This document shows positions 50,385-61,084 of a DNA stretch of 64,000 bases, piece by piece. Source of the DNA: Amia ocellicauda. Its lineage: Eukaryota > Chordata > Actinopteri > Amiiformes > Amiidae. The stretch lies in NCBI RefSeq assembly GCF_036373705.1, contig NC_089853.1, forward strand, positions 4,698,905 through 4,762,904, read 5' to 3'. How positions within the stretch are numbered: the stretch's first letter is position 1; each line of letters starts with the position of its first letter. Both the position numbers and the translations under genes were made by a program. The notes beneath the pieces are model-generated. The model ran no database searches. It was not told the DNA's origin and worked only from the letters and a program-made list of their open reading frames with translations.

Positions 50385-52668
50385 CACACATTGATCGGCC
50401 ATAACATTATGACCACTGACAGGTGACGTGAATAACACACTGATAATCTCGTTATCATGGCAGCTGTCAGTGGGTGGGATATATTAGGCAGCAAGTGAAC
50501 ATTTTGTCCTCAAAGTTGATGTGTTAGAAGCAGGAAAAATGGGCAGCGTAAGGATCTGAGCGACTCTGACAAGGACCAAATTGTAATGGCTAGACGACTG
50601 GGTCAGAGCATCTCCAAAACTGCAGCTCTTGTGGGGTGTTCCCGGTCTGCAGTGGTCAGTACCTATCAAAAGTGGTCCAAGGAAGGAAAAGCGGTGAACC
50701 GGCGACAGGGTCATGGGCGGCCAAGGCTCACTGATGCACGTGGGGAGCGAAGGCTGGCCCGTGTGGTCCGATCCAACAGACGAGCTACTGTAGCTCAAAT
50801 TGCTGAAAAAGTGAATGCTGGTTCATATAGAAAGGTGTCAGAACACACAGTGCATCGCAGTTTGTTGCGTATGGGGCTGCGTAGCTGCAGACCAGTCAGG
50901 GTGCCCATGCTGACCCCTGTCCACTGCCGAAAGCGCCTATAATGAGCACGTGAGCATCAGAACTGGACCATGGAGCAATGGAGGAAGGTGGCCTGGTCTG
51001 ATGAATCACGAGTTCACGGTGTTGACTTGGCCTCCAAATTCCCCAGATCTCAATCCAATCGAGCATCTGTGGGATGTGCTGGACAAACAAGTCCGATCCA
51101 TGGAGGCCCCACCTCGCAACTTACAGGACTTAAAGGATCTGCTGCTAACGTCTTGGTGCCAGATACCACAGCACACCTTCAGAGGTCTAGTGGAGTCCAT
51201 GCCTCGACGGGTCAGGGCTGTTTTGGCGGCAGAAGGGGGACCTACACAATATTAGGCAGGTGGTCATAATGTTATGGCTGATCGGTGTATATATACATTA
51301 TATATATATATATATCTTTCCCTCTCTCTCTTCCCCCGCAGGTTCCGCACAGAGGGGTACCAGGAGGGGTTTGAGGAGGGCAGGCAAGCGGGGCTGGCAG
51401 AGGGGAGGCGCCATGGGGCTGCGCACGGAGCCACGGTGGCCGCAGAGGCACGTCATGCACCCCCGCCTGCAGGGGCCACACTGTGATAATCATGACTGAC
51501 ACAGGGCAGAAACAGACGACGAGCCAATGCAAATCACACAGCTGTATTGTTACAATATTATGTGCCCATAAACGCAACCAGGGAACAAACCCTCTTATAT
51601 CAGTGATCAGGGGTGTCCGACTCCAGTCCTGGGGGGCCACAGTGTCTGCACGTTTTTGTTCCAACAGGAGATGCTGATTACTTAATGAATGCCATTATTT
51701 ACTAAGGTAGGCTTATCTAAAACGGACATATTGTATTTTTATGACTGGCAATCTGCTGATGATTGAAAACACTGACCCCACAGAAATTCGTCCAGTTATA
51801 ATTGATTAATTAGACCAGTTAAGGAGCCGAGATGAAACCCAGCAGACACTGTGGCCCCTCTGGACTGGAGTCTGACACCCCTGTATTAGAAATTCCACAT
51901 TTCAATTATAGAAAAAACAGGAAAGCACACTCAGGAATAAAACCCGAGTTTGATTGTGGATTGTAACTCAGTCCAGTCGTCAGCGGGTTCCGCCCCACGG
52001 CAGCAGACACAGAGGGGAAAGTCGCATCACAACACTGGTGACTCCCCGGGAGCAGCACGGTGTTCTGTTTAAAGACGAGAGTGATTGTGATGTCACTTCC
52101 TGTGTTTTCGCTTCATTAGGTCTCCTTTTACTACGGATTTGCTTTTACTTGGAAGTGCCTCCTTCAGAACAGCACGGACGCCAGATCCAGGTGAATTCAG
52201 GAGTCGGACTAGAAGCGTGTCGGAGTCTGACTCTTAATGTCTCGAACACAGAGCGCAGGCGCAGTGTGAACTTTCACAGAACACCCCCCTCTTTCATCTC
52301 TGTCTTTCCAGTAAAAGGCTGAAGTCCCTCGAGTCTTTAATGGGGCTGATCCGGCAGTTTCCCCAGGACGACCCTTCGTATGAAAACCTCCAGGGAGACA
52401 TGGAGCGGGTCCGGGCCAAGTTCAGACAGGTGGGGGATCGGTTCTGTTCATTTCAGTCGACCCGCCGATCGGTGGAGAGTGTTCTAGCATTCATTCCACC
52501 ACGGAGTCTCGTATTCTATTAGTTCTTCTGTTAGGATTGTCGACCGAGAGTTCCCTGTGAGAAGCTGTTGTCTTTAAACCTTCTGTGTTTGTGTCTCAGA
52601 CCTGTTCTATCCTCAACGTGCCCGTCGACTTCCGGGACCATGCGAATACTTCGGGGATGTCTTTCTGA
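50123..52668 (+). CDS. lto1: LTO1/ORAOV1, ABCE1 maturation factor
   Basis: Five coding exons (50123-50184, 51342-51447, 52120-52190, 52312-52429, 52600-52668) encode 141 aa (human LTO1 is 137). LTO1 pairs with YAE1 as an adaptor that brings the Fe-S protein ABCE1 to the cytosolic iron-sulfur targeting complex, supporting ribosome recycling. Exon 1 carries the [10 protein letters not shown] motif. Exon 2 carries the deca-GX3 signature, with Gly at 26, 30, 34, 38, 42, 46 and 50. Exon 3 has [12 protein letters not shown] (human CYQGFAFAWKCLL). Exon 4 has [21 protein letters not shown]. The protein ends in Met-Ser-Phe, which fits the C-terminal [LIM]-[DES]-[WF] recognition motif for the targeting complex. 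Alignment with human LTO1 is gap-free across exons 2-3 only if intron 2 starts with GC at 51448. Introns 1, 3 and 4 are GT-AG. Intron 1 holds a Tc1-like element and intron 2 a MITE. Confidence 0.93.
50221..50380. repeat. Compound (GA)n / (CT)n / (TA)n repeat around a hairpin
   Basis: (GA)n at about 50221-50252, a CACG-rich segment, ACGC repeats (about 50303-50323), (CT)n to 50351, then (TA)n to 50380. All lie in lto1 intron 1. The GA and CT arms can pair, extending the 17-bp inverted repeat inside. Confidence 0.9.
50252..50299. repeat. Perfect 17-bp inverted repeat
   Basis: AACCCCGCACACGTGGT at 50252-50268 is followed by its exact reverse complement at 50283-50299, with a 14-nt spacer. Each arm contains a CACGTG E-box. 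With the flanking GA and CT tracts it could form a long stem. Confidence 0.9.
50383..51290 (+). mobile_element. Internally deleted Tc1-like transposon
   Basis: The ends are inverted repeats sharing CCATAACATTATGACCAC (left about 50399-50416; right about 51260-51277 as reverse complement), and the element sits in TA repeat, as expected for TA-targeting Tc1/mariner elements. At about 908 bp it is shorter than complete members of the family. Inside is a broken DDE transposase. The natural ATG (50539) is out of frame after a 1-nt loss. The DNA-binding part follows in a frame from 50586. Two adjacent stop codons occur at 50940-50945. The WSDESR catalytic segment then joins directly to [18 protein letters not shown] at about 51015. 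The region with the second catalytic Asp is missing. It lies in lto1 intron 1, in the same orientation as the gene. Confidence 0.92.
50539..51255 (+). pseudogene. Tc1-like transposase pseudogene
   Basis: The recognisable parts are an N-terminal helix-turn-helix region ([20 protein letters not shown]), a GRPRLT hook, a second DNA-binding part ([15 protein letters not shown]), the first catalytic Asp in SDES, and a C-terminal piece with NPIEHLW holding the third catalytic residue. Disabling changes are a frameshift after codon 2, consecutive stop codons at 50940-50945 and a large central deletion. No functional protein can be made. Confidence 0.9.
51608..51883. mobile_element. hAT-type MITE in lto1 intron 2
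   Basis: The 276-bp element starts CAGGGGTGTC and ends with the near reverse complement (GACACCCCTG). The similarity extends inward: GACTCCAGTCCTGGGGGGCC at the left and a matching GGCCCCTCTGGACTGGAGTC at the right. There is no coding capacity. Such CAGGGGTGTCAAACTC-type elements are abundant in fish genomes and are classed as hAT non-autonomous transposons. A clear 8-bp target duplication is not visible, so the flanks have probably diverged. Confidence 0.75.
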
Positions 52669-53095
52669 TCGGACGCCTCTCGGAAGGAGACGGCTCTCCG
52701 TGGAGCGGGCGTCTCCGGGTGCTGCTCTGGGCGGGGGTATCTGGAGCCCTTTAAGCGGATTGCTGGGCGCGCGATCCCTGTGAGGGGATAGTATTTCTGA
52801 TGAGCAAAGTAAAACGGGAAACCGGAGCAGCGCGGTGCCCCCGAGGTCAGGCCTGAAGATCTCGCGCCACGCGGCTCCGTTGTTCTGTCGGTGGCATCGG
52901 GGCAGGCTGGACTCGAGTGAAGTGTGGCAACGTATGGCGTTTTAGTGACGCCGGACAACCGCCGGGCCCCGACTCTCATCTGTGTTTGGGGGGGTTTTAT
53001 AGCCAGGCGTTGTAAGGCGGGATGGGCGGACTGGGGATTCGTTCTGTGTTCTAGCTGCTGTGAATGAAAATAAACTGAAAGTACAGGGTGACGTC
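52669..53095 (+). other. lto1: lto1 3' UTR, CpG-rich
   Basis: The stop is followed by about 390 bp of unusually CpG-dense DNA and then AATAAA at 53069-53074, which is followed by a GT-containing stretch. The transcript end is therefore about 53090. A 176-codon frame on the opposite strand is explained by the base composition. Confidence 0.65.
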
Positions 53096-53304
53096 TTTCT
53101 GATTTTCCAGGGTACAGTTTCAGCACGGACGGTTTTGGTTAAAAATAGGACTACTTTTAATATATATTCTCATAAGTGGTGTGAAAATAAAGTTTTTAAA
53201 TATGACACTATGCCTTTCTGTTCATTTCTGTATGTGGCACACATCATACAGTTAAAATACAGCCTGATCCATAGTGTTGATGGGTTAGATTCAAAGTGTG
53301 CGTG

Positions 53305-53500
53305 TGACAGTGTGTGTGTGTGTGTGTGCATGTGAGAGAGTGTGTGAGAGAGTGTGAGTGTGAGAGTGCATGTGAGAGAGTGTGTGTGTGTGCATGTGAG
53401 AGAGAGTGTGAGTGCATGTGAGAGTGCGAGTGAGTGTGTGAGTGTGCGTGTGAGAGAGTGTGTGTGTGTGTGTGCATGTGAGAGACAGAGTGTGTGCGTG
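53305..53500. repeat. Compound (GT)n/(GA)n cryptic repeat
   Basis: Alternating GTGT and GAGA blocks of variable length, with recurring GTGCATGTGAGAGAG units. The His/Thr-rich frames on the - strand are artefacts of the repeat. Confidence 0.9.
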
Positions 53501-55165
53501 CGCATCTTTCCATAAGAAATAAGAAATTGTTGTCACTAGCTTTCATTGGCCTTTATCTTGAGCTGGAATTCAAACTGCAACCCCTTATTCATCCTTTTAT
53601 AAAGATCAATTTTCGCAGCCAGTTCTTCCCTAGACATTTCATTTCTGTAACTGATTATTCAACACATTCCCTCATCACCTTTAACCGCCATGTCAGAAAA
53701 ATGATTTTATGAAACGGGTTAAACAGAAGATAGGCAATTTATTTTTAAGGTATCCATAATGTCACTTAGAGTACGGAGTCCTAAACGTGATTAGCTTAAA
53801 AAGAATAAGGTAATAAGCACTTCTTTAATAGTTTTTTTTAACTCAATCTACAACCAACTGTAACCATAATCATAAAATCACTTTTCCTCAAATCACTGCC
53901 TTGTGTGGAACAAAAAGGAACAAATGAAGGATGGTTTGGAGTGCTAAGAGGTTTAAAGCCTTTGTATACATCACTATATAGTAATGCCATGAGTTTCTTT
54001 GCTATTTAATATTATTGACATGTCTTTACACTCAGTATGTACAGAGATTGTATTTCAGAACCGAATTAATATTATTGTTAACAAATACAATACTGCCATC
54101 GTGTGGTCACTTGACGTACATGCATCTCTGTCACTCTGTGGGCCCTCTGGTGGAAACACAGGGCACTGCATCGGCTCGGTGCTTTACAGATCAGCTGTTC
54201 ATGATTCAAAGGTTTGGAAACGGTGTCAACAGTGCTTAATGGAATATATATATATATACATGTTATATAATTTCCCATAACTTCAATGTAACTTCAGACA
54301 TCTGACTATGCTGCTGTTTTGAGCCTGGAGTCCTTCTCAGTCAGTCATGCCAAACACCAAGCTCGACAGTAGGAGATGCGTCTCTGGTGTCGTGATCTCC
54401 ACACCGTGCAGTCGGAGGGCTGCAGCGCCGGCCTGGTGGTTTTGGCGTTGCCGGGTCGGGCCGAAACCCCAGAGAGGAAAGTCTATTGATTTGACCCGAA
54501 GATGGTTTACTGCCGTGTGACTTTGTGGAAGAAAATAAAACACAATCTCTGCTTTGACATCATAGCACCTTCTGCCAAACAAAGCGAACAGAGCCGCAGA
54601 ACAGCCGGTTAAATATTTACACAAAGCAGATCAATGATTTGGTCTAACGTCTGTAACAGAAAACAAGTCGGCCCAAACCATGCCAGTGACCTATTCTTTT
54701 TGTTGACTTTTGTATTTACTTTCAGTTGATGTGTGCTGTTCATGATTAATCTGTCAAAGGGTTTAGTTTTTGTGTTTGTTTGTTTTATTTCCTCGAGGTT
54801 TTGGACTAAACCCAAGTATCTTGCAAATACTGTATATTTTATTTTCTAGTAGAAGGATGAGCATTGGCTTTTCACTGCAGAGGCGGGGGTAGGAGTTCTG
54901 TAAAAGAAACGGACAGAAATAAAAGTGTGGTGGAGTCCATTACGGCAAACAAGTAGAACGCTTGAATTCACTATCGGCTGCAGGTCAGAAGTTTCATCTT
55001 CAGTCTGAAATTTCAGCCTCGTAAAATGACATCTTATACAGTTTTCTTGTGTCAGGAGATGAATAACCATTAGATGGCAATCAGGTGATTCTGTTCACAA
55101 CAATCAAGCGCGAAGGCTGGCAGGTTCGGCTTAACAACAATCACAAGGTGCACATGGCCACAGCG

Positions 55166-55204
55166 CTCTCTCTCTCCCTCTCTCTCTCCTTCTCTCCCTC
55201 TCTT
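55166..55204. repeat. (CT)n-rich tract
   Basis: An imperfect CT dinucleotide tract with CCT interruptions. Confidence 0.85.
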
Positions 55205-56464
55205 TGTGTTCTGCCTCGGTAGCCTTCCTTTCATTCTAATAAACATATCAAAATTCAAATGAACAATAACAGGGACCTGACAGATGGCATATGCAACGTA
55301 CAGCAGGTGAGCTCCGTAGAGCGGCGCTCTCTGAGAGGGACAGATAAAACCATGCTCTTCCCAGAAGGGTTGCTGAGTGAATGTGCGGCGCTGTCAGCAC
55401 GCTGCCTACCTGTCCACTGCTGTGCCCGTGTATATATCCATTACCTTCTGTCTAAATAACAGTGCAGAGACTGAATGCAAGTCAACACAGCTAGGGTTGC
55501 AGTCAATAACGTCTCCTAAAAATGTGATCTGTTTCACCGGCAGCGGCCATGTGGGGGTCCGGGCCAGCTGAAGGGGGAAGAAAAGTAGAGGCCTACATAT
55601 ACAGGGGTGTTCAGGACTGCTCTGTCTTACAATATGTCTCAGAAATAGAAAAACGGAAGGGAAAGCCTCAGTCTGCTTTCTATTTCTCCTGTCTCAGCAC
55701 TCCACAAGAGTCTATTTTCTAGTGCTTGAACTTCCCTTTTCTCCAGCATCTGTGCACTGTTCCTTCACTTTAGATTCTGATGGATGGAGATATTGGACCC
55801 CAGCGGACCCGTGCACACGTCACCTGTACGATCGATCTTGTGGGTTCCTCCAGAGCACCGAGGAGATCACCTGTAACGTACGGATCAGAGAAAAGAGAGA
55901 GAAAACGATGCTTGCTTCCTCAGCAGCACCGTGGCTCAGTTCTGGTAAAAGAAGCATTTCAAAGTTACATCTTTCTCTTCCCCTTTGTGACTGAAACTCT
56001 TTCAACAGTAACGATGCAATCACCGGTGGTTGCATAATAATTGTGAGGGATGCTTTTGGTGTCAGTTCGCCAGTCCAGTCGGACAGCTTGTATGGAATAA
56101 AAACTATACTTATCCAAATGATACTTATCCTAGAATCAGACAATACACATTCTATTTAGTGGCAAATTAACTACAAGCTAGAATCGTACATTTACAGTTT
56201 GAAAATGAACTGTATGTATTCTGAATGCTGTTAGGGATCTCGAGAAACAAAACAGCGTTAGGAAGTTTCCTCCCTGCAATGCCGGGATATTCAGGCATTT
56301 CTCTCATGGCTTGGTGATGAGGTAGTTAAGTTTTCCTCTAGGGTTTTTCTTCTGCTCTAGGTTTCTTATTTCGGTAGCAGCAGACATGAGTCCTCAATGG
56401 CTGTGCGGCTCTCTGGGTAAGTAATCCTTCAGAGTGAAAACTGCCTCCCTCCCCCCCTCGACAG

Positions 56465-56554
56465 CACACACACACACGCACATGCACACGCACACACGCA
56501 CACACACACACACACACACACAGACACAGACACAGACACACACACACACACCCA

Positions 56555-56593
<39 letters not shown>

Positions 56594-57092
56594 AGACACA
56601 GACACAGACACAGACACAGACACACACACGCACATGCACACCCACACAGACACACAGACACACACACGCACATGCACACCCACACAGACACACACACGCA
56701 CATGCACACCCACACAGACACACAGACACAGACACACACAGAAACACACACACAGACACACACACGCACATGCACACCCACACAGACACACAGACACAGA
56801 CACACACAGAAACACACACACAGACACACACACGCACATGCACACCCACACAGACACACACACGCACATGCACACCCACACAGACACACAGACACACACA
56901 CGCACATGCACACCCACACAGACACACAGACACACACAGACACACACAGAAACACACACACAGACACACACACGCACATGCACACCCACACAGACACACA
57001 GACACAGACACACACAGACACACACACGCACATGCACACCCACACAGACACACAGACACACACACACACCCACACAGACACACACACATACG
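56465..57092. repeat. CACA/GACA minisatellite with higher-order units
   Basis: About 620 bp built from CA and GACA steps. From about 56630 a larger unit recurs, marked by ACGCACATGCACACCCACAC followed by a variable number of AGACAC steps, with some units adding AGAAACAC. At least eight copies of the marker are visible. The unit length varies by small multiples of the short repeat. Cys/Val and His/Thr frames across it are not genes. Confidence 0.92.
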
Positions 57093-57965
57093 CTGAGCAG
57101 AAAATCAGTGCCATCTCAGAACCTCTTCTTTTCTGTGTACTGCATGAGGCTCTGGGGCTGAGTTTGTGTCTCTCTCACAAAGGGGGAAAATGATCCAAAG
57201 GGTAGAACATTCTCTGGCTATTTCAAAATGCCGTTAGAAAAGAGAAGGATGAGAAGAAGGGGGGGAAATGTCAGGAGTTTCTTAGGTTTCTTTTCAGCTC
57301 GGCGCTGGTAAATGCGGAGGAATTTCAGAAGCAGGTGGCGAGTGGTGACATAAAAAAAAATGACAAATGCTACACAGAGCCCGATTGACACCCCGAAGCG
57401 CGCCGAAAGGGGAAACAGTTGCCTCTTCTGAAGCGTCTGGTTGGCACTGATTAATCGGCATTTGCGCTTCAGAAAATAAAAGCGGGAGAAGGCTGATTAA
57501 TGAGGGACATCAAACAATTTAGCAACGTGAGCTGTGAGCCACTGGTTTTGAATCCCAGTGCACGAGGGTGGCAGTTGTACTGGGACGCAGTGGTGTGTGG
57601 TTTTGCGATGCAGAGTCCAGCTGAAATCATAACACTGCATTTTGGAAGCTGCACAACTGCAACACTTTTGTTGTGACATATCCCCTCTTAGGTAACGCTC
57701 CCCAGCCCAAACCGAGTTTCTCCACCGATCAAATCACTTCCTTCCTCTGTTTTCTAAAGTTCAGATACACAAAGCATGAGACACTATCACATGCTAGAAG
57801 GCACACTGCGTTTAAGCTTATTATTTTCCCTACATTTCTGAATAAGTGCAATACATTAGAGTTTGCCTTTGGGTTGAAAGAAAAACAAAAGCATTAAGGT
57901 TAGAGATTAAATTCTGTGTCCAGACTTTTACTATTCAGTTATTAACTCCAACGTTGCTGTGTCAT

Positions 57966-58445
57966 TAAATCTTACATAAGAACATAAGAACATTAGAAAG
58001 TGTCTAATGAGAGGAGGCCATTCGCCCCATCCTGCTCGTTTGGTGTCCATTAATAACTAAGTGATCAAGGATCCTATCCAGTCTGTTTTTGAATGTTCCC
58101 AAATTGTCTCTTCAGCCACATCGCTGGGGAGTTTGTTCAGATTGTGACGCCTCTCTGTGTGAAGAAGTGTCTCCTGTTTTCTGTCTTGAATGCCTTGAAG
58201 CCCAATTTCCATTTGTGTCCCGGGTGCGTGAGTCCCTGCTGATCTGGAAAAGCTCCTCTGGTTTGATGTGGTCGATGCCTTTCATGATTATGAAGACTTG
58301 GATCAAGTCCCCACGTAGTCTCCTCTGTTCCAGGGTGAAAAGGTTCAGTTCCTCAGTCTCTCAGTAGGACTTTCCCTTCAGACCTGGAATAAGTCTGGTT
58401 GCTCTCCTCTGAACTGCCTCTAGAGAAGTTTGTGTCTGAATGATA
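57966..58445 (-). mobile_element. CR1-like LINE, 3' end fragment
   Basis: The - strand translates, in pieces, to the C-terminal part of a CR1/L2-type ORF2. Matching segments are RATRLIPGLKGK, LNLFTLEQRRLRGDLIQVF, MKGIDHIKPEELFQISRDSRTRG and RRHFFTQRGV. The 3' end carries two copies of an octamer (TTCTTATG on the - strand), like the short tandem tail of CR1 elements. Frameshifts and stops break it. It is a 5'-truncated dead copy of a family common in ray-finned fish. Confidence 0.85.
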
Positions 58446-59633
58446 TCGTTTACTAATTTGTAGCTTTTCTATTCAAACTGTTGACTAGACTGAAACAGAC
58501 ACAATAAGGTGTCTGAGTTTCGTGGAATACGCAGTACATAGTGCTCAGTTTTCATGTGAGGTAAATTGAAGAGGACATCTGTGTCACAGAGATGACTTTT
58601 GGTTTTAGTTCCCTTCATATCAGCTTGAGTGACTTTTTTTTTAAACATGAGAGCCAGTGTTATGAACTCAAATAGTTGTCTTGAAATCCTAGAAGCACAG
58701 AAAGTGACCTATTAACACGAGCAATGTACCGAGGTGTAATTTATTCCCTGTGTTAAATTTGCACTTGTGTTTTGAGCGTTTACAGATATCAAATGTGATT
58801 CATACTCTTTTGAAAAGGGATATTCTCCTGTGATACACACACACAAATATATAAAAGATAAATGGATGAAAATAAGACAAATCTTCGACATTACTCCTAA
58901 TGTATCCAAAGATTATGGATTTCTTCTATTAATAAAAGCAATCAGGTACTGAAGAATGTAGAGTGTATTCAAATTGTGTCAAAGACAATTATGTCAGGGT
59001 TTTTCCAGAGCTATAGACAAAGAGTGATATTGAAGTGAAGGTCAGCATGTGTTGTATCAGCTGTGTAAGTCATACTTCTTTCTTTACACCCATCCATATG
59101 AGTTTTTACGTTTTAAAGTCCAACACAATCGCCTTTTAAAATGTCAGCCTGCGTGTGCGCCTGGGTTGTGTCCCATGGCTGTCGGTCTGACATGTCGTAC
59201 AGCTGCAGGGGATTGTTGTCTGAAAGCGCCATCGCACCCTGGTCTGGTTAAAGGGGTTCCTCACAGCTGGGGGTGATGGCAGATACACTTGCCCTGGAGG
59301 ACCCCTCCCTGGCCACATTGCAAGCTGACAGTGCGAGACGAATTGTTCTGGATGTACGACTTAAATGTTTAAAAACTTGTGATGGGAACAATCAAAAGAA
59401 AGAATTGGAGCTGTGTGTGGTTGTGTTTAATAGTGTCTTTTGATTAAGAAAACCCACATTCAGCTCTTCAATCCTTCCCCATAAAGAATACTCCAATATC
59501 TGGATCATTAGGTCATTAAATCAAACTCGACCCGGCACGACTCCTTGTACAAACACCCAACTGCATCTCAGAGGAACGACACTTCTGTCCAAGTTATTTA
59601 CAGTAGTAATAAGTAATAATTATATATTTATAG

Positions 59634-59662
59634 ACTCTCTCTCTCTCTCTCTCTCTCTCTCT
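59634..59662. repeat. (CT)n microsatellite
   Basis: A CT dinucleotide run of about 29 bp. Confidence 0.95.
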
Positions 59663-60614
59663 AATATGTATATTATAGTCCCCCGGGAACCGAAATAGCT
59701 GCTTTGTTGAGCACCTGGTGCCCCGATCAGAGGTACCTGGCCTCAAGGCATTGATTAATAAAACAAATATTATAATGTTATGGGCTTCTTGGGCTACAAA
59801 ATAATCTCATAAAGTTTGGACTAATTAGAAATGAAGTATGAGGCAAACGCCAGGAATCCGCTAAAAGAATTTATGATGCAATTTCTAATTTTATTAACAT
59901 TTCTGTGCACTTAGTCACTCTGCTGCGTTCCTCACAACCAGAAGAGTCCAGGCGGAGGGGAATCGCAATTAAAAAACATATCCACTTCTGATAGTATTTG
60001 GCCCAAACGAGCGCTGATCTGATCACTGCCTCTCCCGAAAGGATGGACGTCTCTTGCCGTTTGTGGAGAACATCCATGGGTTTGTAAGTGTAACCTCTGA
60101 ATGGAAGGCAAAACTAATAAACAATACAAAGAACAAGATTAGAAAAACAAAGTGATATGACCAAAATATAGCGCCACTTTCGCTTCTGTCTTTTATTTAA
60201 GTCACAATTTCATATCCTTCTCTGCACCCTTGGCTTTGTTTTGGGTCAGATAGCAGGAGCTGAGCTTTAATGACTTCAGACTAAACTGTCACCCCTGTAA
60301 ATTAGAGAGCAGGAGACAGAAACGAACCCACAGTGACGGTCCTCGCCACCTAAACATTGCTGAATCTCGGCCTCCCCCAAAAACAAAGGGCTAGTGGGAC
60401 CCGTGACACAGAAACACTGACTGCCTAAAGGTACTGTGAGTCAGCAGGGCTTTAGTTTTCAATCTCCCTCAGTTCTGGCCTCCATTGTCCACTGTTTGTC
60501 CTGCTCACGTTCAGTGGATTGTGGGAACGGATTAGGGTTTCATGGTTTTTTTACAGAAACCTCTGATCAAAGGCATTCCTTGCATAACAAAACAGTGTAT
60601 ACTGTGTCACACAC

Positions 60615-60651
60615 TCACACTCACACACACACACCCCTTGCACCCACATAA

Positions 60652-60690
<39 letters not shown>

Positions 60691-60705
60691 GCGCACACAC
60701 ACTCA
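60615..60705. repeat. (CA)n microsatellite, interrupted
   Basis: CA dinucleotide runs with CT and CG interruptions. The longest pure run is about 60655-60686. Confidence 0.92.
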
Positions 60706-61084
60706 CATTCACACTGCCAGCTTGAATACCACAACTTAAAAAAAAAACTGAATTATACCAGTGACAGTATCTAATATTAACCAAATCAGTCAAATAATTT
60801 ATATTCTTGTCAAAAGTAATTCTTGTAAGATTTGTCTTAAATCAAACAAGCAAACAATTAAATAAATAAAGTTTGTACTTGGCACTTCATCACTATTACG
60901 TTTTTAATTGTAATAATCTCTCGGGTCCCCTTCTTGAGCTAATATCTGAAGAACTATTTGCAGTAACAAACATGTTTTAATGGCTTTTGATGACATCATA
61001 AAAAGAAAGGTAGTGGAAAACTAAAAGATGATTTGCTAAGGTTTTAAGATATGATTCTGCGGCACATTTATTTTATCTAATAAC

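Larger units (their letters stand above)
53096..57965. other. lto1-ccnd1 intergenic, left part
   Basis: No gene is supported. It holds a GT/GA-rich compound repeat (53305-53500), a (CT)n stretch (about 55166-55204) and a 620-bp CACA/GACA minisatellite (56465-57092). All long reading frames in it lie in these repeats. Confidence 0.65.
58446..61080. other. Intergenic DNA between LINE fragments
   Basis: No gene is supported. Contents are a (CT)n run (59634-59662), a (CA)n tract (60615-60705) and otherwise AT-rich unique-looking DNA. Confidence 0.65.

Noticed and set aside
52596-53126. 176-codon open frame on the - strand across the end of lto1
   Set aside because: It is antisense to lto1 exon 5 and its 3' UTR, lies in GC- and CpG-rich DNA where stop codons are rare, and resembles no family I recognise.
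56338-57193. Long Cys/Val- and His/Thr-rich open frames on both strands
   Set aside because: They are translations of the CACA/GACA minisatellite in every phase, with no real protein composition.
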